Positions 7,725-14,965 of a stretch of DNA of 64,000 nt are shown here, piece by piece. The notes under the pieces were generated by a model, which worked only from the letters and a program-made list of their open reading frames with translations, had not been told where the DNA came from and did not search any database. The position numbers were made by a program, and so were the translations under genes. The DNA is taken from positions 62,001-126,000 of the forward strand of contig CAZVZK010000001.1 in the NCBI GenBank assembly GCA_964630925.1, in the 5' to 3' direction. The first letter of the stretch is position 1, and each line of letters starts with the position of its first letter. This DNA comes from RGDT01 sp964630925. Lineage in GTDB: Bacteria; Planctomycetota; Planctomycetia; Gemmatales; Gemmataceae.

Positions 7725-9119
7725 TCACCCAGGCCGGGCCGCCTCGTCGCGCAGGCCGTGACGGTCGAGCAGACGGTACAGGGCGCGGCGGCTGACCCCG
7801 AGAGTCTTCGCGGCCCTCACCTTGTTGCCGCCGCACTCCTTTAACACGTCCATCAGGTGGGCGCGTTCGACCCCGTGCAACGTCCGCGGCTCCGGCTCCG
7901 GAGGCGCCCCCGGCTCGGCGGCCACCGGCGGCGCCGTCATCGGCGCGAGGTCGTCCGGCAGGTCGTCGGGCGTGATGACGTTGCCCTCGGAGAGGATCTG
8001 CGCCCGCTCCAGCACGTTCGCCAGCTCGCGCACGTTCCCCGGCCAGCGGTAGCGTACCAGGAGGGCCATCGCCTCCGGCGTGATCCTGTGCCTCACCCCC
8101 CCCACCTGCCGCGTCGCCAGCAGATGGGCCACCAGCTCCGGGACGTCCTCCGGCCGGTCACGCAGGGGAGGCAGGTTGATCGTGATCACGTTCAGCCGGT
8201 AGTACAGGTCCTCGCGGAACCGATTGGCCTTGATCTCATCCTCCAGCCGCCGGTTCGTCGCCGCCACGATCCGCACGTCCGCGTGCGCGTCCGAGGTGGC
8301 CCCGACCCGGCGGTAATGCCCGTCCTCCAGCACACGCAGCAATTTCGCCTGCAGGCCCGGCGTCATCTCGCCGATCTCGTCGATGAACAGCGTGCCGCCC
8401 TCCGCCACCTCCACCAGCCCTCGCTTCGCCGCCACCGCACCCGTGAAGCTCCCCTTCTCGTGGCCGAACAGCTCCGACTCCAGCAACGTCTCCGGCAGGG
8501 CGGCGCAGTTCACCGTCACCAGGGGCCGGTCGGCCCGGCCGCTGTTGAGGTGCAGCGCGCGGGCCACGAGCTCCTTGCCCGTCCCCGACTCCCCCCGGAT
8601 CAGCACCGTCGCGTCGGTCCCGGACACCTTCTCGATCATCGTGACGACCTTGCGCATCGCCGCCCCGGCCCCGATCAGCCGGTAGCGCGGCGACTCGTAC
8701 CGCAGGTGCTCGACCCACTGCCGCTCCCGCCGCGCAAGCCGCGCCTTCTCGTACGCCTTCTGCGCGTGCGCCTCCAGCTCCGCGAGCCGGAACGGCTTCG
8801 TGAGGTAGTCGTAGGCGCCCTGCCGCATGGCCTGCACCGCCGTCTCGACGCTCGAGTGGGCCGTCAACAGCAGCACCTCGGCCTCCGGCCTCGCCTCCTT
8901 CAGGCGGGCCAGCAGGTCCAGGCCGTCCATCCCCGGCAGGTGCAGGTCGAGCAGGGCCACGTCCAGCGCCTCCGGCGCGCGGGCCAGCGCCTCCTCCCCG
9001 CTCCCCGCCTGCGTGACCTTGGCCCCCGACCGCTCGAAATGGCGGGCGATGGAAGTACGAAGATCCTCGTCGTCATCGACGACGAGGATCCGCAGGGGCG
9101 TACTCGTTGCAACAGTCAT
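7725..9119 (-). CDS. NtrC-family sigma-54 response regulator
   Basis: 464 residues. A receiver domain (acidic pocket D15-D17, phospho-acceptor D58 in VALLDLHLPG, Lys in YLTKPF) is followed by an AAA+ sigma-54 interaction domain. That domain has Walker A GESGTGKE, the sigma-54 contact loop GSFTGA (a natural variant of GAFTGA), Walker B GTLFIDEIGEM and an arginine-finger region FREDLYYRLNV. The C-terminal Fis-type helix-turn-helix reads NKVRAAKTLGVSRRALYRLL. It should bind enhancer sites and activate sigma-54 promoters, several of which occur nearby. A separate sigma-70-like promoter lies directly upstream. Its likely kinases are the two encoded at 10441-13809. Confidence 0.95.
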   Translation of the reverse strand: MTVATSTPLRILVVDDDEDLRTSIARHFERSGAKVTQAGSGEEALARAPEALDVALLDLHLPGMDGLDLLARLKEARPEAEVLLLTAHSSVETAVQAMRQGAYDYLTKPFRLAELEAHAQKAYEKARLARRERQWVEHLRYESPRYRLIGAGAAMRKVVTMIEKVSGTDATVLIRGESGTGKELVARALHLNSGRADRPLVTVNCAALPETLLESELFGHEKGSFTGAVAAKRGLVEVAEGGTLFIDEIGEMTPGLQAKLLRVLEDGHYRRVGATSDAHADVRIVAATNRRLEDEIKANRFREDLYYRLNVITINLPPLRDRPEDVPELVAHLLATRQVGGVRHRITPEAMALLVRYRWPGNVRELANVLERAQILSEGNVITPDDLPDDLAPMTAPPVAAEPGAPPEPEPRTLHGVERAHLMDVLKECGGNKVRAAKTLGVSRRALYRLLDRHGLRDEAARPG

Positions 9120-9155
9120 GAGATGTCGGTGCCGGCGTTTGGGGGTCTGGACTGT

Positions 9156-9184
9156 ATTATCCCCCACCCCGGCCGCCCGTTCAA
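9156..9184 (-). promoter_or_regulatory. Sigma-70-like promoter of the sigma-54 activator gene
   Basis: On the minus strand TTGAAC (9184-9179) is separated by exactly 17 bases from GATAAT (9161-9156), about 37 bases upstream of the ATG. The activator would thus be made from a housekeeping promoter, while its presumed targets use sigma-54. Confidence 0.5.
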
Positions 9185-9190
9185 GCCCGA

Positions 9191-9700
9191 TCAGTCCTCG
9201 CGGTTCAAATCGCGGAGGATGTCGAGCGCGCTGATGACGCCGACCAGCACCCCGCCCTTGTCCACCACGAACAGGCGGTGGACGCCCATCGAGCACATCT
9301 CGCTGATGACCTTCCGCGGGTGCGTGTCCAGGCCCACCGTGAAGATCACCGGCGTCATCATGTCGCGTACCATCGTCCTGTCCACGTTCTCGATCTGGAA
9401 CTCGTCCCACCGGTGCGGCGGCAGCGGGTGGCCGGCCTCGAACTCCGGCGGGTCGAGCCGGTCGGCCTTCTCGCGGTCGTGGTGCAGGATGTCCGTCTGC
9501 GTGATCACCCCCACCGGCCTGCCCGCCACGTCGATCACCGGCGCGCCGCTGATCTTCTTGGCCAGCAGGAAGGCGATGGCGTCCTGCACCCCCAGTGTCT
9601 CAAGGATGGCCACCGGGTTCGGCGTCATCAGCTCCTCCGCCGTCTCCGCGTGCAGCATGATCGCCGGCCCGTGCCGCTCACCCTTCATCACTACGGTCAT
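9191..9700 (-). CDS. CBS-pair domain protein
   Basis: 169 residues with two CBS motifs. The first is about residues 20-80 (AEELMTPNPVAILETLGVQDAIAFLLAKKISGAPVID..), the second about 110-169 (VRDMMTPVIFTVGLDT..MCSMGVHRLFVVD). CBS pairs bind adenosine nucleotides and usually act as energy sensors or regulatory subunits; here the pair is free-standing. The ATG at 9700 is fixed by a perfect Shine-Dalgarno sequence (AAGGAGG). A strong sigma-54 promoter and an inverted-repeat activator site lie upstream. This makes it a likely target of the regulator encoded just downstream and a member of the stress regulon. Confidence 0.9.
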   Translation of the reverse strand: MTVVMKGERHGPAIMLHAETAEELMTPNPVAILETLGVQDAIAFLLAKKISGAPVIDVAGRPVGVITQTDILHHDREKADRLDPPEFEAGHPLPPHRWDEFQIENVDRTMVRDMMTPVIFTVGLDTHPRKVISEMCSMGVHRLFVVDKGGVLVGVISALDILRDLNRED

Positions 9701-9743
9701 GGCCCCCTCCTTTCGTCGCGGTGTCGTATCCGGTAGTGGAGAT

Positions 9744-9759
9744 TGCAATCGCGGTGCCG
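9744..9759 (-). promoter_or_regulatory. Sigma-54 promoter of the CBS gene
   Basis: Minus strand CGGCACCGCGATTGCA: GG and GC are separated by exactly 10 bases and TTGCA at -12 is perfect. It differs from TGGCACG-N4-TTGCA at two positions. The predicted start is near 9733, giving a leader of about 33 bases before the ATG at 9700. Confidence 0.7.
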
Positions 9760-9810
9760 TTCGCCGAATCCGCCATCCCCCCCGCTTTCGGCCCCCCTCC
9801 CCGCCTATCC

Positions 9811-9840
9811 CTGTGCCACCTCCGCACAGCCGACGTGCGG
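9811..9840. promoter_or_regulatory. Candidate activator site (UAS) for the CBS promoter
   Basis: CCGCAC (9822-9827), seven bases, GTGCGG (9835-9840) form an inverted repeat. It overlaps a second one, CTGTGC (9811-9816) and GCACAG (9824-9829). It lies about 80-105 bases upstream of the predicted sigma-54 start, a normal enhancer distance, and closely matches the site between hoxE and the USP gene. Confidence 0.55.
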
Positions 9841-9856
9841 GCCGGGCCGCGGCCGC

Positions 9857-10444
9857 TCACCCGGCGAAGGCGTCCTCCGCCGTCACCAGCACCCGGGCCA
9901 TCTCCGCCAACTTCAAATTCCGCTCGCTCGCGGTCTTCTGCAGGCGTTTGAAGGCGGACGGCTCGTCCAGCGAGGCCCGCCTCATCAGGATGCCCTTGGC
10001 CCGCTCGATCAGCTTGCGGTCCTCCAGCGCCTGCCGCAGGTCCGCCGCCTCCCGGCGCAGCTCCTCGAACTGCTCGAACCGCCGCATCGCCAACCCGATC
10101 ACCGGCCCCAGGTCGGACTCCTTGATCGGCTTGACGAGGTAGCCCATGACGTGGTCCGCCTCGGCCCGGTCGATCAGGGCCTTGTCGCTGTGCGCGGAGA
10201 CCAGGATCACCGGCACCGGCCGCTCCTGATACAGGCGGATACCGGCCTCGATCCCGTCCAGCTCGGGCATCTTGATGTCGGTGATCACCAGGTCGGGCTT
10301 CTCCCGCCGGCACACCTCCACCAGCTCCAGCCCGTCCTTCGCCGCGCCGACGACGCGGTGCCCCAGCCGGGGCAGGATGCGCGTGAAGTAGTCTCGCATA
10401 TCCGGCTCGTCGTCGGCGACGGCCACCCGCAGCTGCTGTGTCAT
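9857..10444 (-). CDS. Receiver-ANTAR response regulator (AmiR/NasT type)
   Basis: 195 residues. The receiver domain has acidic residues D11, D12 and phospho-acceptor D56 (LVITDIKMPELDG). A short coiled helix follows, then the C-terminal ANTAR domain (KLIERAKGILMRR...AFKRLQKTASERNLKLAEMARVL). ANTAR proteins bind paired RNA hairpins in leaders and prevent transcription termination when phosphorylated. The start overlaps the stop of the upstream kinase gene by four bases (ATGA), which implies translational coupling. It is the last gene of the four-gene kinase/receiver operon. Its RNA targets are unknown. Confidence 0.93.
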   Translation of the reverse strand: MTQQLRVAVADDEPDMRDYFTRILPRLGHRVVGAAKDGLELVEVCRREKPDLVITDIKMPELDGIEAGIRLYQERPVPVILVSAHSDKALIDRAEADHVMGYLVKPIKESDLGPVIGLAMRRFEQFEELRREAADLRQALEDRKLIERAKGILMRRASLDEPSAFKRLQKTASERNLKLAEMARVLVTAEDAFAG

Positions 10445-11898
10445 GGGACGCCGTCTTTCGGCAGGGTGATGAGGATCTCGGCCCCGGCGGGCGGCCCCGC
10501 GGGCCCGAGCGCGATCCGGCCATTATGGGCCTCGACGATCCGCTTTGCAATCGCCATGCCCAGCCCCGTCCCTCGCGTCTTCGTCGTGAAGAACGGCTCA
10601 AAAATCCTCCCCCGCTGCTCCGGCCCCAGACCCGGCCCGTTGTCCCGAACGGAGATGCGCACGGCCGGCGCGCCATCCAGCACATCCTCCGCACACGAGA
10701 CGCACACCTCCACGGGGTCCTTGCACGCCGCCAGCGAGTTCTCGAACATGTTGCGGAACACCTGCTCCAGGCGGAACGGATCGGCCACGCACTCGGTGCC
10801 CGCACCCTTCGCCTCGCGCAGCACGGCGGACCGCCCCTCCCTGCGCCCGGCCAGGCTGGACCACGCCTGCCGCCAGACCGCGTCCAGCCTGCACGGCTCG
10901 CGTTGCAGGATCAGCGGGGCGGCGTAATTCCGCACCTCCTCGTACAGGTGCTGCAGGTGGTCCTGCGCCTTCTGCACCCGCGCCAGCAGGCTGAGCGCCT
11001 CGGGCCGGTCCTGAACCTCCAGCCCCAGCATCTCCAGACACGCCTGGCTCCGCGCCAGCGCGTTGCCGCTCTCGTGCGCCAGGCCCGTCACCATCTGCCC
11101 GATGGCCGCCAGACGCTCGGCCTGCACCACGCGCTCCTGCGCCCGCTTCATCGCCGTGATGTCCTGCCCCACCGCCAGCACCTCGGGGCCGCCCTCGTGG
11201 CCCGGCAGCGCCTGCGCGTTCCACAGCACCCCCAGCGCCGTGCCGTCGGCCCGCAGGACCTGGGACTCGAACGCCAGCATCGGACGCCCCCGCGACACAC
11301 CGTCGAGCGCCGCCGCCGCCGCCGCCCTCTCCGCCACCGGCAGCAGCGCCTCCGTGAACTCCAGGCCGACGAGGGCCTCCGCCGGCCGGCCCGTCAACCC
11401 CTCCGCGAAGGGGCTGACGTAGGAGACGATCCGGCCCGGACGGAGGATGACGATCAGGCAGGGGGCCGCCTCGACCAGGGTGCGGAAGGCCGCCTCACTC
11501 TGCTCCTTGGCGCGGGCCAGCCGGGCACGCTCGGCGATGCGGCTCAGGCTCGCCCGCAGCGCCTCCGGGCTGATCGGCTTCAGGATGTAGTCCGCCGCAC
11601 CCTGACGCAGCGCGGCCACGGCCCCGTCCAGGTCGGCGTAGCCCGTCACGATCAGCACGGCGGCGCCGGGGGCCGCCTGACGCAGGCGCGGCAGCAGCCC
11701 CTCCCCCGTCGCGTCCGGCAGCCGGCGGTCCAGCAGGATGGCGGTGAGGTCGGCATTCTCGGCCCGCCGCCACATCTCCGCGGCGCTGCCGGCCTCCTCG
11801 ACCGCGTAGCCGTCCATCTCCAGGATGTCGCGGAGGTTGGCGCGGGTGTCCGGGTCGTCGTCCACGACCAGCACGCGCGGCGGGTCACTCCCGGCCAT
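10441..11898 (-). CDS. Hybrid receiver-PAS histidine kinase
   Basis: 485 residues. An N-terminal receiver domain (D13-D15; phospho-acceptor D57 in AILLDRRLPDATG) leads into a PAS domain (about 140-255) and then a kinase core. The H-box is MVTGLAHESGNALAR, the N-box FENSLAACKD, and the G boxes VRDNGPGLG and GTGLGMAIAKRI. The receiver at the front suggests it is switched by an upstream kinase, probably the globin kinase of the same operon, before phosphorylating the ANTAR or sigma-54 regulators. No membrane segment is present, so it is cytoplasmic. The start overlaps the preceding gene by 14 bases and the stop overlaps the ANTAR gene by four. Confidence 0.93.
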   Translation of the reverse strand: MAGSDPPRVLVVDDDPDTRANLRDILEMDGYAVEEAGSAAEMWRRAENADLTAILLDRRLPDATGEGLLPRLRQAAPGAAVLIVTGYADLDGAVAALRQGAADYILKPISPEALRASLSRIAERARLARAKEQSEAAFRTLVEAAPCLIVILRPGRIVSYVSPFAEGLTGRPAEALVGLEFTEALLPVAERAAAAAALDGVSRGRPMLAFESQVLRADGTALGVLWNAQALPGHEGGPEVLAVGQDITAMKRAQERVVQAERLAAIGQMVTGLAHESGNALARSQACLEMLGLEVQDRPEALSLLARVQKAQDHLQHLYEEVRNYAAPLILQREPCRLDAVWRQAWSSLAGRREGRSAVLREAKGAGTECVADPFRLEQVFRNMFENSLAACKDPVEVCVSCAEDVLDGAPAVRISVRDNGPGLGPEQRGRIFEPFFTTKTRGTGLGMAIAKRIVEAHNGRIALGPAGPPAGAEILITLPKDGVP

Positions 11899-12637
11899 CC
11901 GCCCTCCCTTCGTGGGCCAGCCGCCCCACCATGTCCAGCAGCCGCGGGATGTCGAACGGCTTGAGGCACACCGCGTCCGCGCCCTCCGCCACCGCGGCCC
12001 GCACCGCCGCACCCTCCTCCGATTCCGGGCCGGCGATCAGCACCGTCCGCGCCTTCGGGCTCGTCTCGCGGACCACGCCGAGGATGCGCGAGGGGTCCGA
12101 CTCCGGCAGGCTGGCGTCGATCAGCACCACGTCGAACGGCAGGTCCCCCAGGCGGGCCGCCGCCGTGGCCGCGTCCCCCGCCAGCGCCACACGGAACCCC
12201 TTGGCACGCAGCGTCCGCCACAGGTCGGCGCACAGCGCCGGGTCGTCCTCGATGACCAGCACCAGCGGCTGCCCCAGGGCCTCGTCCGCCAGGCGCAGCA
12301 GCAGCGTCAGGTCCACCGGCTTGGGCAGGACGCGCCACGCGCCCGCCTCCAGCGCCTCGGCCGCGGTCTCGTGGGTGGCGTAGGCGGTGACCACGATCGC
12401 CACCGTCTCGGCCCGCAGGGCGCGGATCTCCCGATACAGCGTCAGGCCATCCATCCCCGGCATCTTCAGGTCGAGCAGGGCCAGGGCGTATGGCCGCGCG
12501 CGGACCATCCCCAGGGCCGACGGCCCGTCGTGAGCGGTCTCGACCTCATAGCCCATGTCGGACAGGATGTCGTGCAGGTTGCGGCAGATGTCCGGGTCGT
12601 CATCGACGACGAGGACCGCCGGGGTCTCGGCTTTCAT
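11885..12637 (-). CDS. Double receiver-domain protein
   Basis: 250 residues made of two CheY-like receiver domains and no output domain. Domain 1 has VDDDPD and phospho-acceptor Asp in LALLDLKMPGMDG; domain 2 has VIEDDP and phospho-acceptor Asp in VVLIDASLPESDP. Each has the conserved Lys (PKPVD, LKPFD). Such proteins act as phosphate shuttles or sinks in phosphorelays. It sits between the globin kinase and the hybrid kinase and overlaps both genes (four bases with the former, 14 with the latter), which suggests an intermediate relay role. Confidence 0.9.
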   Translation of the reverse strand: MKAETPAVLVVDDDPDICRNLHDILSDMGYEVETAHDGPSALGMVRARPYALALLDLKMPGMDGLTLYREIRALRAETVAIVVTAYATHETAAEALEAGAWRVLPKPVDLTLLLRLADEALGQPLVLVIEDDPALCADLWRTLRAKGFRVALAGDAATAAARLGDLPFDVVLIDASLPESDPSRILGVVRETSPKARTVLIAGPESEEGAAVRAAVAEGADAVCLKPFDIPRLLDMVGRLAHEGRADGRE

Positions 12638-13809
12638 GGCGTGCCTCCCTGGGGGGCGGCGAGGAGTGTCATGGTGAACGTGCTTCCCTGGCCGGCGGCA
12701 CTCTCCGCCCGCAGGGAGCCTCGGTTCTTCTCCAGGATCGTGCGGGCGATGGCCAGGCCCAGGCCCAGGCCCCGCGCCTTGGTGGAGAACAGCGGCTCCA
12801 TGACGCGGGCCAGGACCTCCGGCGCCATGCCGGCCCCGGTGTCGCGGACGGCGACCTGCACGTGGCCGTCCGCTTCGGCGCCCTGGATGTGTAGCCTCCC
12901 GCCGTTGGGCATGGCCTCGAAGGCGTTGCGGATGAGATTGCTCAGGGCGATGCGCACCTGGGCCGGGTCGCCCAGGCCCGGCCGGAGCGTCGGCGGGCAT
13001 TCGACGGACACCTCGACGCCGCCGGGCGGGGGGAGGTCGGCCAGGGTCTCGGTGACCCATTCCCCGACGTGGAACGCCCGCAGGTCGGGCATCGGCATGC
13101 GGGCGAAGTTCGACAGCGACGTGATGACGCCGTCGGCCAGGGCCACCTGCCGCTCGATCCGCCGCAGGTGCTCGGCCTTCTTCTCCGCCGTGGGGTTGCG
13201 GGCGTTGAGCAGGTAGTAGACGGAGGTCTTGACCACGTTCAGCGGGTTGCGCAGCTCGTGCGCGATCCCGCCCGCCACCTGGCCGATGGCCGCCATGCGC
13301 TCGCTGGCCGCGAGGCGGGACATGTACTCCGCCTGGTAGGCGTCCTCGATGAGGGCGAGGTCGAGGTCGATGGCCCTATTGAGTGCCCCGGCCGTGGCCA
13401 GCAGGCCGTCGGCGTCCCCCGCCCACGAGAGGTGGAGGGCGTGGATCAGGCCGGAGCGGAGGCGCGACATGGCGACGTTGGTGAACGCCTGGTCGAGGCC
13501 GATCTCGACGTGCCGCCAGCCGACGCGCCAGCGGCGTGCCACGTAGGCGGGGCCGTAATCCCCCGCGAGTAGCTCGGCGATCCACCGCGCGAGGGTCCCC
13601 TTGAGACGCTCGACCTGGGCGGGGCCGCCGGTGATCACCTTCAGGGCGCCGGGGTGTCGGCCGATCTCGTCGTAGAAGTCCTCGACGAGGGCCGGGATGT
13701 GGGGCGTGAGGAGCGGGGCGGCGGCGGCGATGAGCCGGGCGCAGGCCGGCGTCCAGCCGGCATAGGCCTGTAGGCCCTGGAAGCGGCGGAAGAGGAGGTC
13801 GGGGTCCAT
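12634..13809 (-). CDS. Globin-coupled sensor histidine kinase
   Basis: 391 residues. Residues 5-160 match the sensor-globin (protoglobin-like) fold: LLTPHIPALVEDFYDEIGRHP, then YVARRWRVGWRHVEIGLDQAF with His100 in the position of the heme-binding proximal histidine. Residues 165-390 form a kinase: H-box GGIAHELRNPLNV with phospho-acceptor His184, N-box NLIRNAFEAM, and G boxes VRDTGAGMAPE and GLGLGLAIARTI. It should bind heme and respond to O2, or NO/CO, in the cytoplasm. It is the first gene of the operon of four overlapping regulatory genes. A more upstream start would only add a low-complexity leader, so the ATG at 13809 is preferred. Confidence 0.93.
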   Translation of the reverse strand: MDPDLLFRRFQGLQAYAGWTPACARLIAAAAPLLTPHIPALVEDFYDEIGRHPGALKVITGGPAQVERLKGTLARWIAELLAGDYGPAYVARRWRVGWRHVEIGLDQAFTNVAMSRLRSGLIHALHLSWAGDADGLLATAGALNRAIDLDLALIEDAYQAEYMSRLAASERMAAIGQVAGGIAHELRNPLNVVKTSVYYLLNARNPTAEKKAEHLRRIERQVALADGVITSLSNFARMPMPDLRAFHVGEWVTETLADLPPPGGVEVSVECPPTLRPGLGDPAQVRIALSNLIRNAFEAMPNGGRLHIQGAEADGHVQVAVRDTGAGMAPEVLARVMEPLFSTKARGLGLGLAIARTILEKNRGSLRAESAAGQGSTFTMTLLAAPQGGTP

Positions 13810-13938
13810 GCGGCGGCTCCTGGATCGGCGCGGGCAATCCTGCTGTGGCGCGAGCCGCCATGACTCCGCCGGGCACACCCTGGCCCGGCATCACGCCAGT
13901 CTCATCCTATGTCCGGCGCCACGAGTGAAAAAGAGGCA

Positions 13939-13967
13939 TTGACTCGGCGCACGCCACCGGGTTACAA
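13939..13967 (+). promoter_or_regulatory. Possible sigma-70 promoter for csrA
   Basis: TTGACT (13939-13944), a 17-base spacer and TTACAA (13962-13967) point toward csrA. They would give a leader of roughly 125 bases carrying the hairpin at 14015-14052. The -35 is strong and the -10 is poor. Confidence 0.4.
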
Positions 13968-14014
13968 CTCTCCTGTCCGCTGCTCACGAGGGGCAGGCGG
14001 CCCGGCCAAGAAGA

Positions 14015-14052
14015 GCCACCTCCGCACGTCGAACCGACGTTGCGAAGGTGGC
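14015..14052 (+). promoter_or_regulatory. Hairpin in the csrA leader
   Basis: GCCACCTCCGCACGTC (14015-14030) pairs with GACGTTGCGAAGGTGGC (14036-14052), with one bulge and one mismatch, around a five-base loop. It stands 47 bases before the csrA start and would form in the transcript. It may be an attenuator or an RNA-protein target. Confidence 0.5.
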
Positions 14053-14098
14053 TTCCATCGTTTCCACACCCACAGATTCCGCCCCGGAGGCAACCGCC

Positions 14099-14311
14099 AT
14101 GCTCGTTCTGACCCGCCGCCTCTCGCAAGAAATCGTGATCGACGACAACATCCGCATCACCATCGTGGCCGTCAGCGGCAACACCGTCCGCATCGGCATC
14201 ACGGCCCCGCAGGCGGTCCGCGTGGACCGCAAGGAGCTGCGAGACCGCATCGAGGGCAAGGCCGACCTGCCGCTGATCGTCGAGGACGGCGTCGCCCAAT
14301 CCGCCCGCTGA
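14099..14311 (+). CDS. csrA: Carbon storage regulator CsrA
   Basis: 70 residues with the complete CsrA fold: MLVLTRRLSQEIVIDDNIRI, then the ITIVAVSGNTVRIGITAPQ core and AVRVDRKEL. The RNA-contact residues at both ends (LTRR near the N-terminus, the R-x-x-V-x-R-x-E segment) are present. CsrA dimers bind GGA motifs in mRNA leaders and control translation or stability. The ATG at 14099 has a GGAGG Shine-Dalgarno sequence. It lies divergent from the globin-kinase operon, a suggestive link between oxygen sensing and post-transcriptional control. Confidence 0.97.
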   Translation: MLVLTRRLSQEIVIDDNIRITIVAVSGNTVRIGITAPQAVRVDRKELRDRIEGKADLPLIVEDGVAQSAR

Positions 14312-14313
14312 GG

Positions 14314-14330
14314 CCGGCACGCCGGATGCA
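14314..14330 (+). promoter_or_regulatory. Probable sigma-54 promoter of the PEBP gene
   Basis: CCGGCACGCCGGATGCA has GG and GC separated by exactly 10 bases, with GGCACG at -24 and ATGC at -12. The predicted start is near 14341, 46 bases before the ATG at 14387. It deviates from consensus at one -24 and one -12 base. Confidence 0.5.
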
Positions 14331-14386
14331 AGGCAGATCTCCCGACGCCACCAATCACCCACCAACGGGGTACAGGGGCCACCGCC

Positions 14387-14965
14387 ATGCGTGTGCCGTG
14401 GAGCCGCCTGTTACGGGGGCCGGCCGTTCTGGTGTTCGTGACGTGCCTCTGCCTCCCTCTGGGGTGCGGCAGGGGCGCGGACGACGATCCGGGAGGAGGC
14501 AAGGCCATCTCCATCGGGCTGACGAGCACGGCGTTCGAGCACGGCGCCACGATCCCGAAGAAATACACGGGCGACGGCGCGGACACGTCGCCGCCCCTGC
14601 GCTGGGACGCGCCGCCGGCCGGGACGAAGAGCCTGGCCGTCATCTGCGACGACCCAGACGCGCCGTTCGGCACCTGGGTGCACTGGGTCCTGTTCAACCT
14701 GTCGGCGGAGGCCCGTGAGCTCCCGGAGGGGGTGCCGACGAAGGAGCAGCTCGAAGGGGCGAGGCAGGGGAAGAACGACTTCGGCAAGATCGGCTACGGC
14801 GGCCCCGCGCCGCCGGCGGGCAAGCCGCACCGCTACTTCTTCAAGCTCTACGCCCTGGACAAGACACTGGAGCTGCCGGCGGGCGCGACCAAGGCCCAGG
14901 CCGTGGCCGCGATGAAGGGCCACGTCCTGGCCGAGGGGCGGCTCATGGGCACCTACGGGCGGTAG
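14387..14965 (+). CDS. PEBP/YbhB-family lipoprotein
   Basis: 192 residues. The N-terminal lipoprotein signal ends in the lipobox LPLGC, so the mature protein is membrane-anchored outside the cytoplasm. The rest is a bacterial phosphatidylethanolamine-binding protein domain (YbhB/RKIP-like): IPKKYTGDGADTSPPLRWDAPP, LAVICDDPDAP, GTWVHWVLFNL and a C-terminal YFFKLYALDKTLELP...AMKGHVLAEGRLMGTY. The conserved DPDAP and H-W ligand-pocket residues are intact. The bacterial function is poorly defined. The last 13 bases overlap the convergent acyltransferase gene. A likely sigma-54 promoter precedes it. Confidence 0.92.
   Translation: MRVPWSRLLRGPAVLVFVTCLCLPLGCGRGADDDPGGGKAISIGLTSTAFEHGATIPKKYTGDGADTSPPLRWDAPPAGTKSLAVICDDPDAPFGTWVHWVLFNLSAEARELPEGVPTKEQLEGARQGKNDFGKIGYGGPAPPAGKPHRYFFKLYALDKTLELPAGATKAQAVAAMKGHVLAEGRLMGTYGR

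Noticed and set aside
7857..12000. Long plus-strand frames opposite the regulatory operon
   Set aside because: Antisense shadows: Arg/His/Gln-rich translations with no domains, while the minus-strand proteins carry complete receiver, kinase and AAA+ motifs.
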